This document shows, one piece after another, positions 33,987 to 42,516 of a stretch of 64,000 bases of DNA. The DNA comes from Sphingomonas sp. PAMC 26605 (lineage in GTDB: Bacteria; Pseudomonadota; Alphaproteobacteria; Sphingomonadales; Sphingomonadaceae), in the NCBI RefSeq assembly GCF_000241485.1, contig NZ_JH584241.1, positions 1,882,787-1,946,786 of the forward strand, given 5' to 3'. A model generated the notes under the pieces. It had not been told where the DNA came from. It saw only the letters and a program-made list of their open reading frames with translations, and made no database searches. How positions within the stretch are numbered: position 1 is the first letter of the stretch; each line of letters begins with the position of its first letter. Made by a program: the position numbers and the translations under genes.

Positions 33987-34822
33987 ACCCCAAGGCGACC
34001 CCCGCGCAGCTCCAGGCGCAAGTCTCGGGCAGCTCCTTCTACGCCGGCATGCGCGTGCTGCCCAAGGTGCAGCGCGAGGCGATGTACGCGGTCTACGGCT
34101 TTTGCCGCGAGGTCGACGACATCGCCGATGACGAGGTCGGCGACCGGCCCGAACGCGCCGTCGCGCTCGATGCGTGGCGCGCCGATATCGAGTCGCTCTA
34201 TGCCGGTGGTGATCCCGGGCGCGCGGTGCTGGTGGCCGAGGCGGTGCGCCGCTTCGCGCTCGACAAGGCCGATTTCCTCGCGGTGATCGACGGCATGGCG
34301 ATGGACGTCGAGCGCGACATTCGCTGGCCGACGATGGCCGAGCTCGAGCTGTACTGCGACCGCGTCGCGTCCGCGGTCGGACGGCTTTCGGTCAAGATCT
34401 TCGGGATGGAGGACGCGGTCGGCATCGCCCTCGCGCACCATCTCGGGCTCGCGCTGCAATACACCAACATCCTGCGCGACGTGGACGAGGATGCCGCGAT
34501 CGGGCGCGTCTATCTGCCGCGCGAGGCGCTGCTGGGAGCAGGCATCGCGCTGCTCGATCCGATCACCGTGGTCGGCGATCCGCGAGTCGATGCGGCGTGC
34601 CGCGTGCTCGCGGCCAAGGCGCGCCAGCATTTCACTGCAGCGCAGGCGATCCTCGATCAGCGCCCGCGCGGTCACCTCATCGCGCCGCGGTTGATGGCGG
34701 CGGTCTATGCGCCGATCCTGACACGGATGGAGGCCGAGGGCTGGGCGCCGCCGCGGACGCGGATCAAGGTCAACAAGCCGGCGCTGATCTTCACCGTGCT
34801 GCGGCTGATGCTGTTCCGTTGA
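33983..34822 (+). CDS. hpnD: Presqualene diphosphate synthase HpnD
   Basis: HpnD condenses two farnesyl diphosphates to presqualene diphosphate. The 279-residue protein has SGSSFYAGMRVLPKVQREAMYAVYGFCREVDDIADD at the start, carrying the first DxxDD-type motif, and a second metal motif in LRDVDEDAAIGRVYLP. It overlaps hpnC by 4 bases (ATGA) and its stop overlaps the TTG start of hpnE. The paralogous HpnC and HpnD are both intact, so the operon can make squalene without a classical squalene synthase. Confidence 0.93.
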   Translation: MNPKATPAQLQAQVSGSSFYAGMRVLPKVQREAMYAVYGFCREVDDIADDEVGDRPERAVALDAWRADIESLYAGGDPGRAVLVAEAVRRFALDKADFLAVIDGMAMDVERDIRWPTMAELELYCDRVASAVGRLSVKIFGMEDAVGIALAHHLGLALQYTNILRDVDEDAAIGRVYLPREALLGAGIALLDPITVVGDPRVDAACRVLAAKARQHFTAAQAILDQRPRGHLIAPRLMAAVYAPILTRMEAEGWAPPRTRIKVNKPALIFTVLRLMLFR

Positions 34823-36072
34823 GCGCGCGCGTCCGGATCATCGGGGCTGGCATGGCGGGGCTCGGCGCTGCGGTCGATCTCGCGCGTGCGGGCGTCGCCG
34901 CCGAGCTGATCGACGGGGCGGCGCAGGCCGGCGGGCGCTGCCGCTCGTATCACGATCCGCAGCTCGGCCGCACGATCGACAATGGCAACCATCTCGTCCT
35001 GTCGGGCAACCGCGCGGTCGCCGACTATCTGGGTGCGATCGGCGCGAGCGACCGGCTGAGCGGGCCGCTCCACGCCGATTTCGCGTTCGTCGATCGCAAG
35101 ACGGGCGCACGCTGGGCGGTCCGCGTCAATGACGGGCGGCTGCCGTGGTGGATCTTCCGCGACGGACGGCGCGTGCCCGGCACGCGCGCGATGGACTATC
35201 TCCGGTTCGGCGGGCTGCTCGGCGGCGGGGCGGGGGAGACTGTGGCCGACCGCGTCGCGCCGCGCGGCGCGGTATGGGACAAATTGATCGAGCCGATCCT
35301 GCTCGCGGTGCTCAATACCGCGGCGGCGGATGGCTCGGCGCGCCTGACCGCAGCGGTGATGCGCGAATCGCTCGCCATGGGCGGGCGCGCGAGCCGGCCG
35401 CGGATCGCCGAGCCGACGCTGGCGGCGGCGTTCGTCGATCCGGCGCTGACGTGGCTCGAGCGGCAGGGGACGCGGCTGACGCTCGGGCGGCGACTGCGCG
35501 CGTTGAAATTCGCCGATGACCGCGTCGTCGCGCTCGATTTCGGCGCGGGCGAGGAACCGGTGGCGCCGGGCGAATCGGTGATCCTCGCGGTGCCGCCCTG
35601 GGTTGCCGAGTCGCTGGTGCCGGGTCTCGTCGTGCCCGACGCGTTCCGGTCGATCGTCAACGCGCATTTTGCTTACACCCCGCCGGCGGGGGTCGCGCCG
35701 ATGCTCGGGGTGATCGGCGGGACGGCGGAATGGATCTTCGCTTTCCCGGACCGGCTATCGGTGACGGTCAGCGCCGCGGACCATCTCGTCGATACCGATC
35801 GCGCCGAGCTCGCGGCGACCTTCTGGGCGGATATCGCCGCGATCCACGGGCTGCCCGCGACGCTGCCGCCGTGGCAGATCGTCAAGGAAAAGCGCGCCAC
35901 CTTCGCGGCGACGCCCGAGCAGGACGCCAAGCGCCCGCCCGCGCGCACCCGCTGGAGCAACCTGTTCCTGGCAGGCGACTGGACGCAGACCGGGCTGCCG
36001 GCGACGATCGAGGGCGCTTTGCGCTCGGGCGAGACCGCTGCCCGCTTGGCGCGTGGGCGCGCACTCGGCTAA
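34819..36072 (+). CDS. hpnE: Hydroxysqualene reductase / squalene-associated FAD-dependent desaturase HpnE
   Basis: HpnE is an FAD-dependent oxidoreductase that reduces hydroxysqualene to squalene. The 417-residue product has the Rossmann dinucleotide-binding motif VRIIGAGMAGLGAAV at its N terminus, the AGGRCRSY region and a C-terminal LFLAGDWTQTGLPATIEGALRSG motif typical of amine-oxidase-like desaturases. The start is TTG 34819, which overlaps the hpnD stop (TTGA); the first in-frame ATG (34852) would remove part of the GxGxxG motif. Nine bases separate it from shc. Confidence 0.92.
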   Translation: MSARVRIIGAGMAGLGAAVDLARAGVAAELIDGAAQAGGRCRSYHDPQLGRTIDNGNHLVLSGNRAVADYLGAIGASDRLSGPLHADFAFVDRKTGARWAVRVNDGRLPWWIFRDGRRVPGTRAMDYLRFGGLLGGGAGETVADRVAPRGAVWDKLIEPILLAVLNTAAADGSARLTAAVMRESLAMGGRASRPRIAEPTLAAAFVDPALTWLERQGTRLTLGRRLRALKFADDRVVALDFGAGEEPVAPGESVILAVPPWVAESLVPGLVVPDAFRSIVNAHFAYTPPAGVAPMLGVIGGTAEWIFAFPDRLSVTVSAADHLVDTDRAELAATFWADIAAIHGLPATLPPWQIVKEKRATFAATPEQDAKRPPARTRWSNLFLAGDWTQTGLPATIEGALRSGETAARLARGRALG

Positions 36073-36081
36073 GGGCGGGGG

Positions 36082-38196
36082 ATGACTATCGAGACGATCG
36101 ACCGCGCGAGCCTGGTGAACGAGGCGGACGCCACCGCGACCCGTGCCGCGGCGGCTCTGGGCGCGCTGCAGCGCGCCGATGGGCATTGGGTGTTCGAACT
36201 CGAGGCCGATGCGACGATCCCGGCGGAATATGTGCTGCTCCGGCACTATCTGGGTGAGCCGCGCGATGCCGAGATCGAGCGCAAGATCGGCAATTATCTG
36301 CGCCGTATCCAGTCGGCGAGCCATCACGGCTGGGGGCTGTTCCACGGCGGCGCGTTCGATGTCAGCGCGAGCGTGAAGGCCTATTTTGCACTGAAGATGA
36401 TCGGCGATCCGCTCGATGCGCCGCACATGGCGCAGGCCCGCGCCGCCATCCACAAGGCGGGCGGGGCGGCCGCGGTCAATGTGTTCACGCGGATCCAGCT
36501 TGCCTTGTTCGATTGCGCCGACTGGCGGACGGTGCCGACGCTGCCGGTCGAATTGATCCTGCTGCCGCGCTGGTTTCCGGTGCATCTCTCGAAGATGTCG
36601 TATTGGGCGCGGACGGTGATCGTGCCGTTGTTGGTGCTTGCAGTGAAGAAGCCGGTCGCGCGGAACCTTTCGGGCGTGCGGGTCGACGAGCTCTACACGC
36701 ACAAGCGCGCGCCGCTCGAGAGCCGCGCGGCGGGGACCAAGCGCGCCTGGACGAAATTCTTCAACGGGCTCGACGTCGTGCTCAAGGCGGCCGAGCCGCT
36801 CTGGCCAAAGCGCACGCGGCGGCGTGCGATCCGCGCGTGCCTCGATTTCGTCACCGAGCGGCTGAACGGCGAGGACGGGTTGGGCGCGATCTATCCGGCG
36901 ATGGCGAACAGCGTGATGATGCTCGATTGCCTGGGCTGCCCGGCCGACGATCCGATGCGCATGGTCGCGCGCGAATCGGTAGAGCGGCTGCTCGTCATCA
37001 AGGACGACGAAGCGTATTGCCAGCCGTGCGTCTCGCCGGTGTGGGACACCGCGCTCGCCGCGCACGCGATGCTCGAGGCGGGCGGCGACGACGCCGAGGC
37101 GCGCGCGATGGCGGGGCTCGCCTGGCTCAAGCCATTGCAGGTGCTCGACGTGAAGGGCGACTGGGCAGAGGAGAAACCCGACGTCCGCCCCGGCGGCTGG
37201 GCGTTCCAGTACAACAACGCGCATTATCCCGATCTCGACGACACCGCGGTCGTGGTGATGGCGATGGACCGTGCGAAGGATCGCGCGCCCTTAAGCCCCT
37301 CCCCGTCAGGAGTGTCGGGTCGGCCATCCCCCCGGGATGGCCTGAAGGATGCGGGGCATCCTTCACCCGACACTGGGTTGGGGTGGGGCCGTGCCTTCAG
37401 TCTGACGCTGGAGTCCGCAGGCACGCCCCCAGCCCCTCCCCTGAAGGGGAGGGGAGAGGACTATGCCGAGGCGATCGCGCGCGGGGTCGAATGGACCGTG
37501 GGCCTGCAGAGCAAGGACGGCGGCTGGGGCGCGTTCGATGCCGACAACAGCTATCATTACCTCAACAACATCCCGTTCGCCGACCATGGCGCGCTGCTCG
37601 ACCCGCCGACCAGCGACGTCACCGCGCGCGTCGTGTCGATGCTCGCGCAATTGGGCGAGACCGATTCGCCGCGGATGAAGGCGGCTTTGGCCTTCCTCGA
37701 AAAGGAGCAGATGCCCGACGGCAGCTGGTTCGGGCGCTGGGGGGTGAATTACATTTACGGCACCTGGTCGGTGCTGTGCGCGCTCAATGCCGCGGGGCTC
37801 GATGCGAAGCATCCGATGGTACGCAAGGGCGCCGACTGGCTGCTCCACATCCAGAACCTCGACGGCGGCTGGGGCGAGGATTGCGAGAGCTATGCGCTCG
37901 ACTACAAGGGCTATACGCCCGCGCCGTCGACCGCATCGCAGACGGGGTGGGCGCTGCTCGCTTTGATGGCGGCGGGCAAGGTCGATCATCCCGCGGTCGA
38001 GCGCGGGGTGCGGCATTTGATCGCGACGCAGGCGGCCGATGGGCTGTGGGGGCAGGAGAAGTACACGGGCGGCGGGTTCCCGCGCGTTTTCTACCTGCGC
38101 TATCACGGCTATCCAGCGTATTTTCCGCTGTGGGCGGTGGCGCGGTATCGCAATCTGAAGCGCTCGAACGCGGGCCGGCCGGCGTTCGGGATGTGA
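36082..38196 (+). CDS. shc: Squalene-hopene cyclase with an in-frame palindromic insert
   Basis: This membrane-associated enzyme cyclises squalene to hopene and diplopterol. The 704-residue protein carries the catalytic DLDDTA motif (D384, D386, D387) and several QW repeats such as QSKDGGWGAFDADN, KEQMPDGSWFGRWG and QNLDGGWGED. About 20 residues after the aspartates, residues about 405-459 are a proline-, serine- and glycine-rich stretch encoded by a composite palindromic repeat. Without it the length is near 650, normal for the family. The native sequence resumes at YAEAIARGVEWTVGLQ. The insert may form a surface loop. It is HpnF in hopanoid nomenclature. Confidence 0.95.
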   Translation: MTIETIDRASLVNEADATATRAAAALGALQRADGHWVFELEADATIPAEYVLLRHYLGEPRDAEIERKIGNYLRRIQSASHHGWGLFHGGAFDVSASVKAYFALKMIGDPLDAPHMAQARAAIHKAGGAAAVNVFTRIQLALFDCADWRTVPTLPVELILLPRWFPVHLSKMSYWARTVIVPLLVLAVKKPVARNLSGVRVDELYTHKRAPLESRAAGTKRAWTKFFNGLDVVLKAAEPLWPKRTRRRAIRACLDFVTERLNGEDGLGAIYPAMANSVMMLDCLGCPADDPMRMVARESVERLLVIKDDEAYCQPCVSPVWDTALAAHAMLEAGGDDAEARAMAGLAWLKPLQVLDVKGDWAEEKPDVRPGGWAFQYNNAHYPDLDDTAVVVMAMDRAKDRAPLSPSPSGVSGRPSPRDGLKDAGHPSPDTGLGWGRAFSLTLESAGTPPAPPLKGRGEDYAEAIARGVEWTVGLQSKDGGWGAFDADNSYHYLNNIPFADHGALLDPPTSDVTARVVSMLAQLGETDSPRMKAALAFLEKEQMPDGSWFGRWGVNYIYGTWSVLCALNAAGLDAKHPMVRKGADWLLHIQNLDGGWGEDCESYALDYKGYTPAPSTASQTGWALLALMAAGKVDHPAVERGVRHLIATQAADGLWGQEKYTGGGFPRVFYLRYHGYPAYFPLWAVARYRNLKRSNAGRPAFGM
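37296..37456. repeat. Type B palindromic repeat with nested module C inside shc
   Basis: The roughly 161-base element begins CCCCTCCCC, is interrupted in its left hairpin by module C (37311-37374), continues GGGTTGGGGTGGGGCCGTGCC, and ends with GGCACGCCCCCAGCCCCTCC and GGGGAGGGGAG. The right terminal hairpin is intact (CCCCTCCCCTGAAGGGGAGGGG). The element is read through in frame by shc with no stop codon. Confidence 0.85.
37311..37374. repeat. Module C, copy 2: perfect three-stem module inside shc
   Basis: The outer arms AGTGTCGGGT (37311-37320) and ACCCGACACT (37365-37374) enclose GCCATCCC/GGGATGGC and GAAGGATGC/GCATCCTTC. All three stems are perfect and of the same length as in copy 1 at 90-153 (10, 8 and 9 base pairs). 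Compared with copy 1, five base pairs differ and each change is matched on the opposite strand. Confidence 0.88.
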
Positions 38197-38966
38197 ACCT
38201 GCTCGTCGCCTGCGGGCTGCACCGCGAGGCGGCGATCATCGCGCGGCCGGGCGTCGTGGTGGTCGCTGGCGGCGGGGATTCGGCGCGGTTGGAGCGCGAG
38301 CTCGAAGCGGCGGTTGCGGGGGCGACTGCGATCCTGTCGTGCGGTGTGGCGGGTGCGCTTGATCCGGCATTGCGCGCCGGGGACGTGGTGGTGGGCACCC
38401 TCCACGACAGCCGTCACCCCGGACTTGTTCCGGGGTCCACCGTGCCGCAAAATCTACGGCCCGAGCACGCGCGGCACGGTGGACCCCGGGACGAGCCCGG
38501 GGTGACGGATAGGGTGGGGGCTGGGCGCGAACTCATGGGATGGCTCGCGCACCATCTTCCCGAAGCGCACACCGGCACGATCGTCGGTGCGGACAGCATC
38601 ATCGCTTCCGCCGCGGAAAAGGCCGCGCTGTATGCCCAGACTGGTGCAATCGCGGTCGATATGGAGTCGCACATCGCCGCCCGCGTCGCCGCACGTCACA
38701 ACGTGCCCTTCGCGATCTTGCGCACCATTTCCGACAGCGCCGACCACGCGCTCCCCCCAGCAGCGCTCGTCGGCATGAACCCCGACGGCAGCATCGCGCT
38801 AGGCGCCATCGTCAAATCGCTGGCACAAAATCCCGCGCAACTCCGCGCCCTCCTCCGCACGGGGCGCGATGCAAGTCGGGCGTTTGCGTCGCTAAAGCGC
38901 GCCTGCGCAGCGATCGCCGAGATCGACGGTGGTGCGTTCAGCCGCCCTGAAACGGATAGGCCGTGA
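38193..38966 (+). CDS. hpnG: Hopanoid phosphorylase HpnG with an in-frame palindromic insert
   Basis: HpnG is a nucleoside-phosphorylase-like enzyme that releases adenine from adenosylhopane to give a ribosylhopane derivative. The 257-residue product has ILSCGVAGALDP near residue 50 and VDMESHIAARVAARHNVPFAILRTISD late in the protein, typical of the MTA/SAH nucleosidase-like fold. Residues about 74-106 (HPGLVPGSTVP...HGGPRDEPGVT) are encoded by a type A repeat and are not part of the family. Removing it leaves about 224 residues, closer to normal. The start is GTG 38193, overlapping the shc stop. The 3' end overlaps a convergent gene by 29 bases. Confidence 0.92.
   Translation: MNLLVACGLHREAAIIARPGVVVVAGGGDSARLERELEAAVAGATAILSCGVAGALDPALRAGDVVVGTLHDSRHPGLVPGSTVPQNLRPEHARHGGPRDEPGVTDRVGAGRELMGWLAHHLPEAHTGTIVGADSIIASAAEKAALYAQTGAIAVDMESHIAARVAARHNVPFAILRTISDSADHALPPAALVGMNPDGSIALGAIVKSLAQNPAQLRALLRTGRDASRAFASLKRACAAIAEIDGGAFSRPETDRP
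38412..38508. repeat. Type A palindromic repeat, copy 5, inside hpnG
   Basis: The 97-base element starts CGTCACCCCGG and ends CCGGGGTGACGG. The inner arms CCGGGGTCCACCGTGCCGC and GCGGCACGGTGGACCCCGG pair closely. It is translated in frame as part of hpnG, with no stop. The sequence is nearly the same as in copies 3, 4 and 6, suggesting recent insertion or ongoing homogenisation. Confidence 0.88.
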
Positions 38967-39276
38967 CGAGCCGCTGAAGCCTCGACCCGGTCTCCAGAAA
39001 CCAGACGGAGCGAACACAGGGGTTCCGGCCGTCGGGGGTATCGAGGCGGCATTGGACGACGCTTTTGATACCGTAAGCGGACTCGGCAACATCCACGACC
39101 GCATTGGCTTCCGGATGGGCGAGCAATGCCTCCAGCAGCTCAACAGGCCGATCGACCGAAAAACCGAAGCGCTCGAAAAAGGCGGCTTTCGATCTGCCGA
39201 CGGCGTGTGCAGGGTTGAGCAGATAGTCGGTGACTTTCGCCTCGGAGATGAGGCGACCGCCTGACAGTCTAGCCAT
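38938..39276 (-). CDS. DUF6883-family protein
   Basis: This 112-residue protein resembles DUF6883: it begins with a KVTDYLLNPAHAVGRSKAAFFERFGF segment (about 14-39), continues LEALLAHPEANAVVDVAESAYGIK and ends with CVRSVWFLETGSRLQRLVTAYPF. The function is unknown. It overlaps the preceding DUF4926 gene by 8 bases, and the two families are often neighbours. It is the last gene of the ispH-hpnH-DUF4926-DUF6883 minus-strand set, and its 3' end overlaps convergent hpnG by 29 bases. A nuclease, toxin or immunity role is only a guess. Confidence 0.78.
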   Translation of the reverse strand: MARLSGGRLISEAKVTDYLLNPAHAVGRSKAAFFERFGFSVDRPVELLEALLAHPEANAVVDVAESAYGIKSVVQCRLDTPDGRNPCVRSVWFLETGSRLQRLVTAYPFQGG

Positions 39277-39505
39277 GCAACGCTGTAAGTTCGCTCGCGC
39301 GCAGCGTCACGACCACCGGGAAAGGTTCGATGAACTCGACCTCGAACGCCTCGCCGTCGCGATGGCGATACACGGCGGTGCCCATTGCCCCGATCGGCAG
39401 CCGCCCTTCATCGAGCTTCACTTCCGCCAGAAGGCGCACGACGTCGAGCTCGCGAATCGAACGCCCGGCATCGTCGGGCGTTCGTTTCGCGGGAGCCTGC
39501 GCCAT
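39269..39505 (-). CDS. DUF4926-family small protein
   Basis: This 78-residue protein matches the DUF4926 pattern: ELDVVRLLAEVKLDEGRLPIGAMGTAVYRH (about 19-48), then GEAFEVEFIEP and a final TLRASELTAL. The fold is a small beta barrel by analogy with such short domains, but nothing is established about its role. It starts 9 bases after hpnH, shares the ATG/stop region with the DUF6883 gene (8-base overlap), and so is likely in the same transcript. It may be an immunity- or antitoxin-like partner of DUF6883 (inference). Confidence 0.78.
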   Translation of the reverse strand: MAQAPAKRTPDDAGRSIRELDVVRLLAEVKLDEGRLPIGAMGTAVYRHRDGEAFEVEFIEPFPVVVTLRASELTALHG

Positions 39506-39514
39506 GACGCTTTC

Positions 39515-40660
39515 CTACGCCGCGCGCTGGGTGCGCTTGAAGCCGTCGGGATCGGCCGCCTTGATCTTCGCGAGCTCGGCCTCGACATGCGTTGAGTGGA
39601 CGTCCTCGGCCTTGCGTGCATGGCTGAGATCGATGTCGGGTGCCATCGGCCCCTCGGTGCGGATGCCCTTGCGGCCGACGGTGAACATCTTGAGCGGGTT
39701 GCGCACGGCGTCCGCCGCAGCGGTGCCCTCGAAGCCGCAATGCACCATGCAGTTCGAGCATTTCTCATACTTGCCGACGCCGTACTGATCCCAGTCGGTG
39801 CCTTCCATCAGCTCGGCGAACGTCGGCACATAGCCCTCGCCGACCAAGTAGCATGGCTTCTGCCAGCCGAACACGGTGCGCAGCGGCATCGACCACGGCG
39901 TGCACTCATAGGTCTGGTTGCCCGCGAGGAAATCTAGGAACAGCGGCGAGTTGGTGAAGCTCCACGCGCGCGCGCCATCGCCGCGCGAGAAGACGTCGCG
40001 GAAGAAGTTCTTGGTGCGCTCGCGCGTCAGGAAATGCTCCTGGTCGGCGGCGCGCTCGTACGAATAGCCCGGCGAGATGGTGATCTCGACGCCCAATTCT
40101 TCCATGATGTCGAAGAAGCCGGCGAGCCGCTCGGCCGAGGCGCCGTCGAACACCGTGCAATTGACCTGGACGCGGAAGCCCTTCGACTTGGCGAGCTTGA
40201 TCGCGTCGATCGCGATCTCGTACGTCCCGTCCTGGTCGACGGCGTGATCGTGCATGCCCTTGTCGCCATCGAGATGGATCGACCAGGTGAAATAGGGCGA
40301 CGGCTTGTAGTCGTCGATCTTCTTCTTGAGCAGCAGCGCGTTGGTGCAGAAGATCACGAACTTCTTCTTCGCGATATAGCCCTCGACGATGCGCGGCATG
40401 TCGCGGTGGAGGAGCGGCTCGCCACCCGCGATCGACACGGCGGGGGCGCCGCAGTCTTCGATCGCTTCCATGCACTGCTCGTAGCTCAGGCGCTGGTTAA
40501 GGATCGCGTCGGGATAATCGATCTTGCCGCAGCCGGGGCAAGCGAGGTTGCAGCGCAGCAGCGGCTCGAGCATCAGCACGAGCGGATATTTGCCGCCCTT
40601 GATCTGGTTCTTGAGCGTGTAGGCGCCGATGCGCATGAGCGGAGCGAGGGGAAGCGTCAT
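39515..40660 (-). CDS. hpnH: Adenosylhopene synthase HpnH (radical SAM)
   Basis: HpnH is a radical SAM enzyme that joins the 5'-deoxyadenosyl radical to diploptene to form adenosylhopene, the precursor of elongated hopanoids. The 381-residue protein has the iron-sulfur motif C37xxxC41xxC44 (RCNLACPGCG), GGEPLLHRDM as the SAM-contacting GGE motif, and a C-terminal cysteine-rich tail (KYEKCSNCMVHCGFEG) with CxxCxxxC. The start ATG at 40660 lies 8 bases after ispH; ATG 40636 is a shorter option. The gene lies 8 bases from ispH and 9 from DUF4926, so it is part of a minus-strand operon. Confidence 0.95.
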   Translation of the reverse strand: MTLPLAPLMRIGAYTLKNQIKGGKYPLVLMLEPLLRCNLACPGCGKIDYPDAILNQRLSYEQCMEAIEDCGAPAVSIAGGEPLLHRDMPRIVEGYIAKKKFVIFCTNALLLKKKIDDYKPSPYFTWSIHLDGDKGMHDHAVDQDGTYEIAIDAIKLAKSKGFRVQVNCTVFDGASAERLAGFFDIMEELGVEITISPGYSYERAADQEHFLTRERTKNFFRDVFSRGDGARAWSFTNSPLFLDFLAGNQTYECTPWSMPLRTVFGWQKPCYLVGEGYVPTFAELMEGTDWDQYGVGKYEKCSNCMVHCGFEGTAAADAVRNPLKMFTVGRKGIRTEGPMAPDIDLSHARKAEDVHSTHVEAELAKIKAADPDGFKRTQRAA

Positions 40661-40668
40661 GGCTGTTC

Positions 40669-41625
40669 CTATGCGCCCACTGCGGCGCGCTTGATAGGGG
40701 CGGGGTCGCGAAGTTCGCGCGGGAGGCCGAATTCGAGCGATTCGACGACGCCCGACAGTTGCGTCACCTCGACCGGGCCGAGCCTGCGCAAAGCGGCGAT
40801 CACGCTCTCGACGAGTTCGTCGGGGGCAGAAGCGCCTGCGGTCAGGCCGACGCGCTCGACACCATCGAACCAGGCCGGATCGATCGCGCTGCCATCGGCG
40901 ACGAGATAGCTCGGCAGGCCTTCGTCGGTGCCGAGATCGCGCAGGCGGCTCGAGTTCGAGCTGTTTTCCGAGCCGACAACGAGCAGCAGATCGGCAACCT
41001 TGCACAGGTCGCGCACCGCGCTCTGGCGGTTCTGCGTCGCGTAGCAGATCTCGGAAACGTCGGGCCCGACGAGATTGGTGAAGCGGCGGCCGAGCGAGGC
41101 GATGACGTTCTTGGTGTCGTCGACGCTGAGCGTGGTCTGCGTGATATACGCCATCGGCGTATCGATCGGCAGGTCGAGCGCGGCGACATCGGCCTCGGTC
41201 GAGACGAGATGCACCGGCGCATCGACCTGACCGCGCGTGCCGACGACTTCGGCATGGCCCTCATGCCCGATCATCACCAGCGTGCGGCCGTCCTTGGCGT
41301 AGCGGCGGCCCTGGAGATGGACCTTGGTGACGAGCGGGCAGGTCGCGTCGAACACCGGCAGCTTGCGCGCCCTGGCTTCTTCCTCGACCGAGCGCGCGAC
41401 GCCGTGCGCCGAGAAGACCGTCATCGCGCCCTCGGGCACGTCGGACAATTCCTCGACGAACACCGCGCCTTTCGCGCGCAGCGTGTCGACGACGTGGCGG
41501 TTATGGACGATTTCGTGGCGGACATAGACGGGCGCGCCGTAGCGATCGATCGCCCGTTCGACGATCTCGATAGCCCGTACGACCCCAGCGCAAAAACCGC
41601 GTGGGTTGGCGAGAATGACCTGCAA
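40669..41625 (-). CDS. ispH: 4-hydroxy-3-methylbut-2-enyl diphosphate reductase IspH
   Basis: IspH carries out the last step of the MEP pathway, making isopentenyl and dimethylallyl diphosphate with an iron-sulfur cluster. The 318-residue protein has the three cluster cysteines in NPRGFCAGV (C12), FDATCPLV and [12 protein letters not shown], plus the [14 protein letters not shown] and ENSSNSSRL segments. The start is a TTG at 41625 with AAGGA seven bases upstream; no in-frame ATG near the N terminus is available. It lies 8 bases upstream of hpnH, supplying isoprene units close to the hopanoid genes. Confidence 0.96.
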   Translation of the reverse strand: MQVILANPRGFCAGVVRAIEIVERAIDRYGAPVYVRHEIVHNRHVVDTLRAKGAVFVEELSDVPEGAMTVFSAHGVARSVEEEARARKLPVFDATCPLVTKVHLQGRRYAKDGRTLVMIGHEGHAEVVGTRGQVDAPVHLVSTEADVAALDLPIDTPMAYITQTTLSVDDTKNVIASLGRRFTNLVGPDVSEICYATQNRQSAVRDLCKVADLLLVVGSENSSNSSRLRDLGTDEGLPSYLVADGSAIDPAWFDGVERVGLTAGASAPDELVESVIAALRRLGPVEVTQLSGVVESLEFGLPRELRDPAPIKRAAVGA

Positions 41626-41908
41626 ACACCGTTCCTTCCGTCCGCTCGAATGCCGAACCGGGCACGCATGCCCTACAGCATCCGCGCGAATTCGTCATCT
41701 ATGCCTCCCAGATAGAGATCTTAGCCGCGTTGCAACATGAGGGGAACGTAAAAAAGCCGGTGATGCGGGGCGAAGGTCGGACGAATGCGGTGCAACCCGC
41801 CCGGTGCGAGCGCGTTCATCGCCGCTACAGCCGTTTGTGCTAGCGACCAGACGGTGGTACCGGCGCTGCCCAAGCGGGCCCTCCGGAATGTCCCAACAGG
41901 AGCTTTCG

Positions 41909-42514
41909 ATGACGTTTTCTCTCAGAGTGATCGTGCCCGCCGTGGCGCTCGTGCTCGCCGCACCGCTCTCCGCCCAGGCCGGTGATCCTGCGCGCGCGCC
42001 GGTTCAGACGCTCGACGACGGGCTGCTCGCGATCATGAAGGGCGGCAAGACGCTCGGCGCTGCCGGCCGCGCGGCGCGGATCGCGCCGGTGGTCGACCAG
42101 ACCTTCGACGTCGCGCTGATCACGCGGCTGTCGGTCGGCCTCGACTGGCTCAAGGTCGCGCCGGCAGACCAGACCGCACTCGTCGCGGCGATGCGGCGGC
42201 TGACGGTCGCGCAATATGCGTCGAATTTCGACAGCTACAGCGGCGAGAGCTTCAAGATCGACCCCAATGTCGAGACGCGCGGCACCGACAAGGTGGTTCG
42301 CACGACGCTTGCAGCGCCGAAGGGCGACCCGGTCCCGATCGGCTATCGCCTGCGCCAGAGCGGCGGCGCGTGGCGGATCGTCGACGTCTATTACAAGAAT
42401 GCGATCAGCCAGCTCGCGACGCGCCGCGCCGATTTCGCGAGCATCTTCGCCAAGGGTGGGGCGAAGGCGCTGATCAGCCATCTGAACGACCTTTCGGCCA
42501 AGGGCGGACGCTGA
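41909..42514 (+). CDS. hpnM: Hopanoid-associated MlaC/Ttg2D-like periplasmic protein HpnM
   Basis: This 201-residue protein resembles the MlaC/Ttg2D toluene-tolerance family, called HpnM in hopanoid clusters. It has a signal peptide (MTFSLRVIVPAVALVLAAPLSAQA, cleavage about residue 24) and a soluble MlaC-like domain with the segment YRLRQSGGAWRIVDVYYKNAISQLATRRADF (about 140-170), typical of the family. It probably carries a lipid between membranes. The ATG at 41909 has AGGAG eight bases upstream. It is followed after 2 bases by the mlaA-like gene, its usual partner. Confidence 0.9.
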   Translation: MTFSLRVIVPAVALVLAAPLSAQAGDPARAPVQTLDDGLLAIMKGGKTLGAAGRAARIAPVVDQTFDVALITRLSVGLDWLKVAPADQTALVAAMRRLTVAQYASNFDSYSGESFKIDPNVETRGTDKVVRTTLAAPKGDPVPIGYRLRQSGGAWRIVDVYYKNAISQLATRRADFASIFAKGGAKALISHLNDLSAKGGR

Positions 42515-42516
42515 TC

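Noticed and set aside
36082..38196. Frameshift or assembly error in shc
   Set aside because: The frame is open through the insert and both flanks match the cyclase family, so an in-frame insert explains the data better.
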